NCBI GenBank assembly: GCA_050010255.1
Contig: JBEKLJ010000157.1
Location: 1 to 8,246 of the forward strand
Length of the DNA: 8,246 nucleotides
Direction: 5' to 3'
Origin: JBEKLJ01 sp050010255
GTDB taxonomy: Bacteria; Acidobacteriota; Terriglobia; Bryobacterales; Bryobacteraceae
The translations under genes were made by a program, and so were the position numbers. Each line of letters begins with the position of its first letter. Within the stretch, counting starts at the first letter, position 1. Under the pieces are notes generated by a model, which saw nothing but the letters and a program-made list of their open reading frames with translations, had not been told where the DNA came from and did not search any database. Below are positions 1-6,960 of this stretch, piece after piece.

Positions 1-1317
1 CAGACGAAGGTGCTGCTGCCCACCTACGACGTTTTCGACGAGGCGCGCTATTTTCTGCCCGGCGATCGCGAAGACCTGCTGGTATTCCGCGGGCGGCGGC
101 TGGCCATCACCATCTGCGAGGACGCCTGGAACGACAAACAGTTCTGGGAGCGGCGGCTCTACCGTCAGGACCCGGTGGAGGACCTGGCGCGGGCGGGCGC
201 CGAGGCGCTGATCAGCATCAACGCCTCGCCCTATCACATGCACAAGCGCGAGCTGCGGCGCGAGATCTTCTCGAGCACGGCGCGGCGCTACGGGATTCCG
301 GTGGTCTACGTTAACCAGGTGGGCGGGAACGACTCGCTAATCTTCGACGGCTCGAGCTTCGCCCTGGACGGCCAGGCGCGGCTGCTGGCCTCCTGCCGCT
401 CCTTCGAGGAAGACCTGGTGGTGGCCGATACCGACACCGGCGCCGGCGAGCAGCATGCCGATTTCGAAGACGAGTGCGAGGCGGTCTACCAGGCGCTGGT
501 GCTGGGCACGCGGGACTACCTGCACAAGTGCGGGTTCCGGCGGGCGCTGCTGGGCTTGAGCGGAGGCATCGACTCATCGCTCACCGCGGTCATCGCCGTG
601 GATGCGGTGGGACCCGAGAACGTCCTGGGCGTTGGGATGCCGGGTCCGTATTCCTCGGAGGGTAGCCTGACGGACGCGCGCGCGCTGGCGGCCAACCTGG
701 GCATCCGCTTCGAGGTGGTGCCGATCACGGGCGTCTATGACGGTTACCTGAGCGCGCTCGAGCCGCTGCTGGCCGGCACCCGCCCCGACGTCACGGAGGA
801 GAACCTGCAAGCCCGTATCCGCGGCTCGATCCTGATGGCGCTGTCGAACAAGTGGGGCTCGCTGGTGCTGACCACGGGCAACAAGAGCGAGCTGGCGGTG
901 GGCTACTGCACGCTGTACGGGGACATGTGCGGAGGCCTGGCGGTGATCAGCGACGTGCCGAAGACCCTGGTCTACGAGCTGGCGCGCGTGGCCAACCGCC
1001 GCCACCCCGGCGCGATCCCGGAAGGCGTCTTCGAGAAGCCGCCGTCGGCGGAGCTGCGGCGGGACCAGAAGGATACCGACACGCTGCCGCCTTACGAGGT
1101 TCTGGACGAGGTCTTGCGCGCCTGCGTCGAGGAGTGCGAGCCGCCGCGGCAAATCGCCGACAAGCTCGGGCTGCCGCTGGACTTCGTCAAGGGCATCGTC
1201 AACATGGTGGACCGCAACGAGTACAAGCGGCAGCAGGCCGCGCCCGGGCTGAAGGTGACCACCAAAGCCTTCGGGATCGGACGCCGGTTTCCCATCGCGC
1301 AGAGGTTCTCCGAATGA
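1..1317 (+). CDS. nadE: Glutamine-dependent NAD+ synthetase, 5'-truncated by the window edge
   Basis: Cytoplasmic enzyme for the last step of NAD+ synthesis: deamido-NAD+ + glutamine + ATP give NAD+ + glutamate + AMP + PPi. The visible 438 codons run in from the left edge. Full-length members have roughly 540-680 residues, so 100 or more N-terminal residues, including the catalytic Glu of the nitrilase-type glutaminase domain, lie outside. The catalytic Lys is probably the codon at 7-9, just before the LLPTYDVFDEARYF motif. The catalytic Cys is in ITICEDAWN (codon 115-117). The synthetase domain has the ATP-pyrophosphatase P-loop SGGIDSS (from 559), followed by TTGNKSELAVGYCTLYGD and the GGLAVISDVPKT region, all typical of NadE. 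The GTG at 10 is internal to the reading frame and is not the real start. The stop overlaps the next start by ATGA. Family assignment is very secure. Confidence 0.97.
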   Translation, partial: QTKVLLPTYDVFDEARYFLPGDREDLLVFRGRRLAITICEDAWNDKQFWERRLYRQDPVEDLARAGAEALISINASPYHMHKRELRREIFSSTARRYGIPVVYVNQVGGNDSLIFDGSSFALDGQARLLASCRSFEEDLVVADTDTGAGEQHADFEDECEAVYQALVLGTRDYLHKCGFRRALLGLSGGIDSSLTAVIAVDAVGPENVLGVGMPGPYSSEGSLTDARALAANLGIRFEVVPITGVYDGYLSALEPLLAGTRPDVTEENLQARIRGSILMALSNKWGSLVLTTGNKSELAVGYCTLYGDMCGGLAVISDVPKTLVYELARVANRRHPGAIPEGVFEKPPSAELRRDQKDTDTLPPYEVLDEVLRACVEECEPPRQIADKLGLPLDFVKGIVNMVDRNEYKRQQAAPGLKVTTKAFGIGRRFPIAQRFSE

Positions 1318-3836
1318 GGCGCCTCTCCGCGTCAGTCGCGCTCCTGGTGGCCGCCGGAGTGTGCGCCGAGGTCAGGAAAGCCCCGCCGCGGACGCCGGCC
1401 GCAGGGGAACTGGCGCCGGCAAGCGAGCGGGTAGGGCCGCATCCGGGCGGCGGGTTCCTGCTGAACAGCGGCTGGCGGCTCCGCCCCGCCGGCAAGCAGG
1501 TTCCGCTGAGCACGCTGCCGATGTCGGCAGCGCTCTCGCGGGATGGCAAGTATTTGCTGGTACTGAACGGCGGCTACCTGCCGCCCTCGATCAGCGTGCT
1601 GGAGGCCGCCTCGGGGCGCGAACTCGGCCGCACGCCGGTGGCGGACGGCTGGCTGGGGCTGACGTTCTCGCCGAAGGGGGACCGGGTCTACGTGGGCGGC
1701 GGCTCGCAGGCGGCGGTCTTCGAGTTCGCCTTCGCTAACGGCGTGCTGACGCCCGCGCGGACATTCCCGGTGACGCCCCCCGAGAAACGGGTCTGGAGCG
1801 ACTTTATCGGCGACGTGACGTTCGATCCCGCCGGCCGGCTGCTCTATGCCGCGGAACTGTTCCACGATTCCATTGCCGTGATCAACCCGCAGTCGGGCAC
1901 GGTGATCGAAAGGTTCAAGACCGGCCGCCGCCCCTACCGGATCCTATTCCATCCCGATGGGAAGTCGTTCTTCGTCTCGAGCTGGACCGACGGCTCCGTC
2001 TACCACCACCAAGCCGACAACGGCAGCCTGCTCGAGCGGATCCGCCTCGGCGCGCACCCTACCGACATGGTGTGGCGGGCGGGCGTGCCGGAGGCGCCCG
2101 AGAAGCCGGACTGGGTGGCGCGCCTCTTCGTCGCCGCGGCGAACACGAACAACGTCTACGTGGTCGGCGTGACCCCGGCCAAGGAATTGCGGCACGTCGA
2201 GACCATCAACGTCTCCATGACGCCGTGGCAGCCGGCGGGAATGACGCCGAGCGCGCTCGGCCTGAGCCCGGACGGCAAGCGGCTGTACGTGGTTTGCTCG
2301 GACGCGAACGCGGTCGCGGTGGTGGACGTGAGCGAGCTGGTTTCGCAGCCGCTGGGGTTCATCCCCACCGGCTGGTATCCGACCGCGGTTCGCGCCCTCG
2401 GCGACAACCGGATCGTGGTGTTGAACGGCCGGGGGCCGGGGTCCTTCCCGAACCCGCTGGGTCCCAACCCGACGAAAGCTCCGGAGTGGAGCTCGGCCGG
2501 TGGGCGGGCGCACAACTACGTGGCGCGGATGCAGCTCGGCTCGGCGTCGTTCATCGACCCACCGGATGAGGCCCAACTGGCGGCCTACACGGAGACCGTG
2601 CTCGAGAACTCGCCTTACCGCGACGCGTTGCTCGAAGATGCCGGGACGGGACCCAACAGCCCGATTCCGGCGCGCCCGGGCGGCCCGACGCCGATCCGCC
2701 ACGTCATCTACATCGTCAAAGAGAACCGCACTTACGACCAGGTGCTCGGCGACCTGCGGGAGGGCAACGGGGACCCCTCGCTGGTGCTGTTCGGCGAGCA
2801 GGTCACGCCCAACCACCACAAGCTGGCGCGCGAGTTTGTGCTGCTGGACAACTTCTACGTGAACTCGGACGTGAGCGCCGATGGCCACAACTGGTCCACC
2901 GCGGCCATCGCCTCGGACTACGTGCAGAAGTTGTGGCCTAACAGCTACGCGAAGCGGCGGAACCGCTACGATTACGAAGGCCAGGAGCCGACGGCGACCC
3001 CGCCGACGGGCTATCTGTGGACGAATGCCGCCTCCGCCGGCGTCTCGACGCGGAACTACGGCTATTTCGTGACCAACCGGCCGCTGGAGGCGATAGCGGA
3101 CGGCGTTCAAGTCGAGTCGGTGCGCGACCCGGTGCTCAACCACGTAACGAACCTGCGCTACCGGGGATTCGACCTCAATTACCCCGACGTGGAGCGCGCC
3201 AAGGTCTTCCTGGCCGATCTGGCGGAGTTCGAGCAGGCCGGCCGGATGCCGCAGCTCATCTTCGTGCGCCTGGGCAACGACCATACGTCGGGCACGGCGC
3301 CGGGGAAGATCGCGCCGCGGGCGGCGGTGGCGGATAACGACTACGCGCTGGGGCTGATCGTCGAGGCGGTCTCGAAGAGCCGGTTCTGGCCGGAGACGGC
3401 GGTCTTCGTGCTCGAGGACGATGCCCAAAACGGGCCGGACCACGTGGATTCGCACCGTTCGCCGGCGCTTGTCATCTCGCCCTGGGTCCGGCGCGGCGCG
3501 GTGGATCATTCCATGTACAACACCACCTCGATGCTGCGGACGATGGAGCTGATTCTGGGGCTGCGGCCGATGACCACATTCGACGCCGGGGCGCGGCCGA
3601 TGGCGGCGGCGTTTCAGTCCACCTCGGACGCGCGGCCATACGCGGCCGAGAAGCCGCGCGTCGCGCTGGAGGAGCGGAACCCGGCGGTCTCGCCGACCTC
3701 GGCGCGCTCGGCCCAGCTCGATTTCAGCGAGGCCGACCGCATCGACGACGACGAGCTGAACGACATTCTGTGGCGGGCGCTGCACGGCCCGGCAGCGGCG
3801 CCGCCCGCGCCGGTGCGGAGCTTGTTCTCGCGGTAG
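1314..3836 (+). CDS. Secreted YncE-like beta-propeller / phosphoesterase (alkaline phosphatase superfamily) fusion protein
   Basis: 840 aa, predicted exported hydrolase of phosphate esters or phosphodiesters; the substrate is unknown. Residues 1-19 look like a signal peptide (MRR, hydrophobic core, cleavage near VCA/EV). Residues about 50-420 hold beta-propeller repeats with the SPDGK-RLYV pattern (near 77, 118, 170, 212 and 317). Residues about 460-760 match the phosphoesterase family of acid phosphatase AcpA and phospholipase C. ENRTYD at 470-475 has Thr473 as probable nucleophile and metal ligand. Other likely metal or active-site residues are in DGHNW (523-527), NDHTSG (Asp656, His657) and EDDAQNGPDHVDSHRSP (Glu701 to His714). 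The C-terminal tail is Ala/Pro-rich. The start is the ATG overlapping the nadE stop: it gives a signal peptide, has AGAGG 8 nt upstream, and the longer upstream frame only shadows nadE. The GH57 gene follows after 7 bp. Such propeller-phosphatase fusions are known and often annotated as bifunctional YncE/alkaline phosphatase family proteins; their physiological role is not established. Confidence 0.9.
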   Translation: MRRLSASVALLVAAGVCAEVRKAPPRTPAAGELAPASERVGPHPGGGFLLNSGWRLRPAGKQVPLSTLPMSAALSRDGKYLLVLNGGYLPPSISVLEAASGRELGRTPVADGWLGLTFSPKGDRVYVGGGSQAAVFEFAFANGVLTPARTFPVTPPEKRVWSDFIGDVTFDPAGRLLYAAELFHDSIAVINPQSGTVIERFKTGRRPYRILFHPDGKSFFVSSWTDGSVYHHQADNGSLLERIRLGAHPTDMVWRAGVPEAPEKPDWVARLFVAAANTNNVYVVGVTPAKELRHVETINVSMTPWQPAGMTPSALGLSPDGKRLYVVCSDANAVAVVDVSELVSQPLGFIPTGWYPTAVRALGDNRIVVLNGRGPGSFPNPLGPNPTKAPEWSSAGGRAHNYVARMQLGSASFIDPPDEAQLAAYTETVLENSPYRDALLEDAGTGPNSPIPARPGGPTPIRHVIYIVKENRTYDQVLGDLREGNGDPSLVLFGEQVTPNHHKLAREFVLLDNFYVNSDVSADGHNWSTAAIASDYVQKLWPNSYAKRRNRYDYEGQEPTATPPTGYLWTNAASAGVSTRNYGYFVTNRPLEAIADGVQVESVRDPVLNHVTNLRYRGFDLNYPDVERAKVFLADLAEFEQAGRMPQLIFVRLGNDHTSGTAPGKIAPRAAVADNDYALGLIVEAVSKSRFWPETAVFVLEDDAQNGPDHVDSHRSPALVISPWVRRGAVDHSMYNTTSMLRTMELILGLRPMTTFDAGARPMAAAFQSTSDARPYAAEKPRVALEERNPAVSPTSARSAQLDFSEADRIDDDELNDILWRALHGPAAAPPAPVRSLFSR

Positions 3837-3843
3837 CTAGACA

Positions 3844-5997
3844 ATGCCCACGATCTACCTGTGTGTCCTCTGGCACATGCACCAGCCGTTCTACAAGGAC
3901 CTGATGTCGGGCGAGTACCGCATGCCCTGGACGCGGCTGCACGCGCTCAAGGACTACTACGGGATGGTGCAGGTGCTCGAGGACTTTCCCGGGGTGCGCC
4001 AGACCTTCAACCTGGTGCCCTCGATGCTGGTCCAGGTGGAGGAGTACGCCTCGGGCCGGGCGGCGGACCCGTTTCTGCGCGCGGCCCTGAAGCCGGCCGA
4101 AACGCTGACCGAGGCCGAGCGGGAGTTCGTACTGCGGCACTTCCTGTTTCCGACCTCCTCGCGCATGGTCCGGCGCTTCCGGCGGTACGCCGAGTTCTGC
4201 GAGGCCTGGAGCGCCTGCGACCGCAACCCGCAACGAGCGATGCGGCTGTTCCCGCCGCCGGCGCTGCGCGATTTGCAGGTGCTCTCGCAGCTCGCCTGGT
4301 TCGACGAGGAGTACTTCGAGAAGGACCCGGAGGTGCACGAGCTGGTCCGGCGCGGGCGGGACTACACGCTCGCGGACCAGGCGCTGATCGGGCGGAAACA
4401 GGCGGAGATCCTGGGGCGCGTGCTGCCGGTGTACCAGAAGTTCGCGGCGCGCGGGCAGATCGAGATCTCGACCACGCCGTTCTACCATCCCATCCTGCCG
4501 TTGATTTGCGATTCCGATATCGCCCAGGTTGCGCACCCCTACGTGCCGCTGCCGCCCCGGTTCCGATATCCGCAGGACGCGCGCATCCAGCTCGAGCGGG
4601 CGCGGGCGTACTGCCGCGAGCGGCTCGGCGCGGCGCCGCAGGGGCTGTGGCCCTCGGAGGGCTCGGTTTCCGACGAGGTCCTGGGGATCGCCTGGGAGAC
4701 CGGCTTCCGCTGGGCGGCGACCGACAACGGCGTGCTCAGCCGCGCGCTGGGGCACGTCGCGGGCATCGAAGAGACCTACCGGCCTTACCGCTGGCGCCAG
4801 GACGGCCGCGAGATGGCGCTGGTTTTCCGCGACCACTACTTGAGCGACCTGGTGGGTTTCGTGTACTCGCGCATCGGCCCCGCCGAGGCCGCGCGCGACT
4901 TCCTCGAGCGCATCCGCGAAAACTGCCGCGGCATTCTGGCGAGCGGCCGCGACGCCTTCGTGCCCATCATCCTCGACGGCGAGAACGCCTGGGAACACTA
5001 CGAAGAGAACGGGCGGCCGTTTTTGAGGGAGCTGTATCGCGGCATCACGGCCGATCCGCGGATCGAGGCCCTGACGATGAGCGAGGCGCTGGCGCGGGTC
5101 GAGCCGCAGCCGCTGGAGCGCATCTTTCCCGGCTCGTGGATCGGCGCCAACTTTGACATCTGGATCGGGGCGGAGGAGGACAACCGCGCCTGGGAGTGCC
5201 TGCTGCGGGCGCGGCAGACCTACGAGCGGGCGGCGGGTCCGGGGTCCGGCATTCCGGCCGAGGCCCGGGACCTAGCCTTCGAGGAGCTGCTGATTGCCGA
5301 GGGGAGCGACTGGTGCTGGTGGTACGGGCCGGAGCACGAGTCGGAGTTCCGCGCCGAGTTCGACGAGCTGTACCGCGCGCACCTGGCCAACGTCTACCGC
5401 GCCCTGGGGCTGGCAGCGCCCGAGGAACTCTCGCGGCCGATCCTGAAAGCCGCCCTGCGGGCGCTGCACGTGCCGCCCCACGGACCGATCCGGCCGGTGA
5501 TCGACGGCCAGGTCAGCTCGTACTTCGAGTGGCTGGGAGCGGGAACCTACCGCGTGGACCAGCGCTCTGGGGCGATGCACGGTGAGCGGTTCCTCATCCG
5601 CGAGCTGGCTTACGGCAGCGACGGCCAGAACCTCTACCTGCGCATCGACTTCGAGGCCGGCGCGGCGGCTGCGCTCAGCGGCGCGGACGCGCACCTGACG
5701 ATCCAGGCCGCGGGCGAGGCCGGCGCGGCCAGCTTCATCGCGCTGGGTTTCGAGAACGGCGGGCTGGTGACGCGCGAGCAGAGGTTCGCCAATCCGCAAG
5801 CGGGAGAGGGCGCGGCGCAGTTCGCCTTTCAGAAGGTGCTGGAGGCGCGGCTGTCGCTGGCGGCCCTGGGGGTGCCCGCGGGCGGCCGCCTGCGGCTCCA
5901 GGTGTCGCTGTGGAAAGAGGGGCTGCCGGTGGACGCGGCGCCGCCGGAGGAGTGGCTCGAGGTCTCGACCGCTGAGCCGACCGACTGGCCGCTGTAG
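3844..5997 (+). CDS. Glycoside hydrolase family 57 protein (amylopullulanase/alpha-amylase-like) with C-terminal beta-sandwich-like domain
   Basis: 717 aa with no signal peptide, so probably cytoplasmic and acting on glycogen, maltodextrin or related alpha-glucans by a retaining mechanism. GH57 conserved regions appear in order: WHMHQP (residues 10-15); EISTTPFYHPILPL (from 207); GLWPSEGSVSDE (267-278), with Glu272 as expected nucleophile; and IILDGENAWEHY (375-386), with Asp378 as expected acid/base. The WPSEG and DGENAWE forms resemble the amylopullulanase branch more than branching enzymes or 4-alpha-glucanotransferases. A helical region follows (about 405-540). The last ~170 residues (DGQVSSYFEWLGAGTYRVD onward) look beta-rich, like the carbohydrate-binding or DOMON-like modules on some family members; this last point is inferred. 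The gene lies 7 bp after the phosphoesterase stop without a clear Shine-Dalgarno sequence, so translation probably depends on coupling. Substrate and specificity cannot be read from the sequence. Confidence 0.92.
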   Translation: MPTIYLCVLWHMHQPFYKDLMSGEYRMPWTRLHALKDYYGMVQVLEDFPGVRQTFNLVPSMLVQVEEYASGRAADPFLRAALKPAETLTEAEREFVLRHFLFPTSSRMVRRFRRYAEFCEAWSACDRNPQRAMRLFPPPALRDLQVLSQLAWFDEEYFEKDPEVHELVRRGRDYTLADQALIGRKQAEILGRVLPVYQKFAARGQIEISTTPFYHPILPLICDSDIAQVAHPYVPLPPRFRYPQDARIQLERARAYCRERLGAAPQGLWPSEGSVSDEVLGIAWETGFRWAATDNGVLSRALGHVAGIEETYRPYRWRQDGREMALVFRDHYLSDLVGFVYSRIGPAEAARDFLERIRENCRGILASGRDAFVPIILDGENAWEHYEENGRPFLRELYRGITADPRIEALTMSEALARVEPQPLERIFPGSWIGANFDIWIGAEEDNRAWECLLRARQTYERAAGPGSGIPAEARDLAFEELLIAEGSDWCWWYGPEHESEFRAEFDELYRAHLANVYRALGLAAPEELSRPILKAALRALHVPPHGPIRPVIDGQVSSYFEWLGAGTYRVDQRSGAMHGERFLIRELAYGSDGQNLYLRIDFEAGAAAALSGADAHLTIQAAGEAGAASFIALGFENGGLVTREQRFANPQAGEGAAQFAFQKVLEARLSLAALGVPAGGRLRLQVSLWKEGLPVDAAPPEEWLEVSTAEPTDWPL

Positions 5998-6007
5998 CTT
6001 GGCCGCG

Positions 6008-6024
6008 CGGCTGGCGCGCAGCCG
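6008..6024 (+). repeat. Small hairpin just after the GH57 stop
   Basis: CGGCTG and CAGCCG form a perfect 6-bp inverted repeat around a GCGCG loop, starting 10 nt after the stop codon. The position suits an mRNA 3' end, but no T-run follows, so it is not a standard intrinsic terminator. It may be a stability element or chance in GC-rich DNA. Confidence 0.4.
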
Positions 6025-6040
6025 GATCACCACGGCCGCC

Positions 6041-6063
6041 TGAGAGTTTACACACCGCTCTCA
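6041..6063 (+). repeat. Inverted repeat TGAGAG/CTCTCA, possible operator
   Basis: A perfect 6-bp inverted repeat with an 11-nt spacer (TTTACACACCG) in the most AT-rich part of the intergenic region. It overlaps a weak promoter candidate, so it could be a binding site for a dimeric regulator. It has moderate base composition, unlike the surrounding GC hairpins, but is short enough to arise by chance. Confidence 0.3.
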
Positions 6064-6075
6064 ATCACATACGAC
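6047..6075 (+). promoter_or_regulatory. Weak sigma-70-like promoter candidate for the small-gene cassette
   Basis: TTTACA at 6047-6052 is one base from the consensus -35 box. With a 17-nt spacer the -10 position reads TACGAC (6070-6075), which matches only three of six consensus bases. It is the only plausible pair I found upstream of 6219 and would leave a leader of about 135 nt. This is speculative. Confidence 0.2.
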
Positions 6076-6157
6076 CGGTGGACCCAGGGGCTCCTCAGGC
6101 TCTCGTGCTAGTTGGTGGACGAGTGCTGCTGCCCGCTCTGGGCGCGGCAGCGTGTTC

Positions 6158-6186
6158 GTGACGGGCCCGACCGAAGCAGCCGTCAC
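6158..6186 (+). repeat. Inverted repeat GTGACGG/CCGTCAC in the leader of the 148-aa gene
   Basis: A perfect 7-bp inverted repeat with a 15-nt loop, ending 17 nt before the Shine-Dalgarno sequence. In RNA it could form a leader hairpin upstream of the ribosome binding site; in DNA it could be an operator. There is no direct evidence for either. Confidence 0.35.
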
Positions 6187-6203
6187 CCCCTGACCGCGAG
6201 TTC

Positions 6204-6212
6204 AGAAAGGAG
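6204..6212 (+). promoter_or_regulatory. Strong Shine-Dalgarno sequence
   Basis: AGAAAGGAG lies 6 nt before the ATG at 6219 and fixes that start. It is much stronger than anything in front of the phosphoesterase or GH57 genes, which suggests independent, efficient translation of the cassette. Confidence 0.8.
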
Positions 6213-6218
6213 CCCTGG

Positions 6219-6665
6219 ATGTACAGCCGAGTCGCGCGGCTACTCGGGGCCGCAGTGATTGTTGCCGTTCTGGCAAGCCAGACGGCTTGCGTCAAAACGC
6301 CGTCAACCGGGCCGCCGGCGCCGGCCGAGTACCGTGTTGCTCAGGCTGTGGCCGTCCTGGTCGAGGCGAACAAGACCGCCACGGAGGTGGCAATCAGCTT
6401 AAACCGGTCGTCCGTCTTGGATCGCGGCACGACCGCCGAGATCTTGAACTACACGGAGGCTGTGGCGCGGTCGGCGAAAGCGGTGCTGGCCCTTCTGGAT
6501 GATGGGCGGCCGCTGGACGACAAGCGGGCGGACATCCGAGCAGCGCTCGCAACTCTATCCAATGCCGGACTGCTCCAGAAGGGCGGCCTGCCGCCTGCCG
6601 TTGTCACAGCGCTGACGACGGTTCAACTGCTCGTCGAGGAAGCGCTCAAGGAAGTGGGGCCATGA
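6219..6665 (+). CDS. Small lipoprotein-like or secreted helical protein of unknown function
   Basis: 148 aa; I do not recognise the family. Residues 1-23 form a classic export signal: basic start (MYSRVAR), hydrophobic core (LLGAAVIVAVLA), then SQTAC with Cys24. Cys24 followed by a Pro/Thr/Ser-rich linker (VKTPSTGPPAPAEY) looks like a lipoprotein. However, the residue three before the Cys is Gln rather than Leu/Val/Ile, so the lipobox is poor and signal peptidase I cleavage is possible. The mature part (about 37-146) reads as mostly alpha-helical, rich in Ala/Leu/Val, with no catalytic motif and no further cysteine. It ends by ATGA overlap with the 72-aa gene, so the two are probably translationally coupled. 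Codon use is less GC3-biased than in the genes before 6000. Possible roles include a phage-encoded envelope protein or a periplasmic scaffold; none can be supported. Confidence 0.8.
   Translation: MYSRVARLLGAAVIVAVLASQTACVKTPSTGPPAPAEYRVAQAVAVLVEANKTATEVAISLNRSSVLDRGTTAEILNYTEAVARSAKAVLALLDDGRPLDDKRADIRAALATLSNAGLLQKGGLPPAVVTALTTVQLLVEEALKEVGP
6648..6654 (+). promoter_or_regulatory. Shine-Dalgarno sequence inside the end of the 148-aa gene
   Basis: AAGGAAG ends 7 nt before the ATG at 6662. It supports that start and translation of the 72-aa frame. Confidence 0.6.
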
Positions 6666-6880
6666 ATCCACAGACGCTTCTGCTGATCTTCCGGGGCGTC
6701 GAGCTACTAGCGACGCTCGGCCCGCTGGCCCTGGCCGAAGCCATGAAGATCCGGGATCTGTTGCAGGCTCCGGGCAGCGACATCACAGCCGAACTCAAGG
6801 CGATCAAGAACGGCGCGGTGGCCGCCGCCGATGAGACCCTGGCCATGATCGCGGCCTGGAGGGCCGAACAAGGCCTCTAG
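6662..6880 (+). CDS. Small helical protein of unknown function (72 aa)
   Basis: 72 aa, not recognised. Residues about 4-27 (LLLIFRGVELLATLGPLALA and flanks) are hydrophobic but interrupted by Arg and Glu. This suits a membrane-associated amphipathic helix better than a clean transmembrane span. The rest (about 28-70) looks helical with alternating charged and Ala residues, ending in WRAEQGL. It overlaps the upstream gene by ATGA and has its own AAGGAAG ribosome binding site, which together make a real gene likely. Small helical proteins like this occur near holin or tail genes in phages, but that comparison is by general character only and not by a recognised family. Confidence 0.7.
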   Translation: MNPQTLLLIFRGVELLATLGPLALAEAMKIRDLLQAPGSDITAELKAIKNGAVAAADETLAMIAAWRAEQGL

Positions 6881-6894
6881 AAGGCTTCAACAAG

Positions 6895-6927
6895 CTGCGC
6901 CGGCCGAACGGGCCCCGGCCGGCGCGG
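6895..6927 (+). repeat. Strong GC-rich hairpin between the two small-gene pairs (possible terminator or attenuator)
   Basis: GCGCCGGCCG (6897-6906) and CGGCCGGCGC (6916-6925) form a perfect 10-bp stem with a 9-nt loop, extended outward by a U-G and a C-G pair. Only TTT follows after GG, so termination would be weak. It starts 15 nt after the 72-aa stop and ends 22 nt before the next Shine-Dalgarno sequence. It could set different expression for the second gene pair or protect the 3' end of the first. Confidence 0.6.
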
Positions 6928-6949
6928 GTTTCACCAGCGGCCCATTGTG

Positions 6950-6955
6950 AAGGAG
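6950..6955 (+). promoter_or_regulatory. Strong Shine-Dalgarno sequence
   Basis: AAGGAG lies 5 nt before the ATG at 6961 and fixes the start of the 291-aa protein. Confidence 0.8.
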
Positions 6956-6960
6956 ATTCA

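Larger units (their letters stand above)
5998..6218. other. Non-coding boundary region with short inverted repeats
   Basis: No convincing gene lies here; in-frame stops are frequent and the reverse reading frame crossing it is a GC-rich shadow. It separates the strongly GC3-biased operon upstream from the small-gene cassette downstream. It contains three inverted repeats (listed separately), a modest AT-richer patch at 6041-6072, and the strong ribosome binding site of the next gene. I see no tRNA, no repeated att-like core and no riboswitch that I can name. Confidence 0.6.

Noticed and set aside
852..1313. Upstream extension of the phosphoesterase reading frame into nadE
   Set aside because: The extra 154 codons overlap the conserved synthetase domain in another frame, give Arg/Ala/Gly-rich sequence without family resemblance, and would bury the signal peptide that starts at 1314.
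1944..3785. Long open frame on the minus strand opposite the phosphoesterase (613 codons)
   Set aside because: Arg/Val/His-rich composition typical of an antisense shadow in GC-rich DNA; it lies fully opposite a well-supported gene with conserved motifs.
3724..4998. Minus-strand open frame opposite the GH57 gene (424 codons)
   Set aside because: Same pattern of shadow composition, opposite the conserved GH57 catalytic regions.
3861..5156. Plus-strand open frame in another phase inside GH57 (431 codons)
   Set aside because: Ala/Gly/Arg-rich shadow fully nested in the GH57 gene; no motif and no start context.
5272..6033. Minus-strand frame spanning the GH57 3' end and the intergenic region
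   Set aside because: Shadow of the GH57 C-terminal region; low-complexity Arg/Ala composition and no conserved feature.
6126..6150. GC-rich imperfect hairpin CTGCTGC/GCGGCAG in the cassette leader
   Set aside because: Seven pairs including a wobble with an 11-nt loop are easily expected by chance in this base composition, and nothing about its position stands out.
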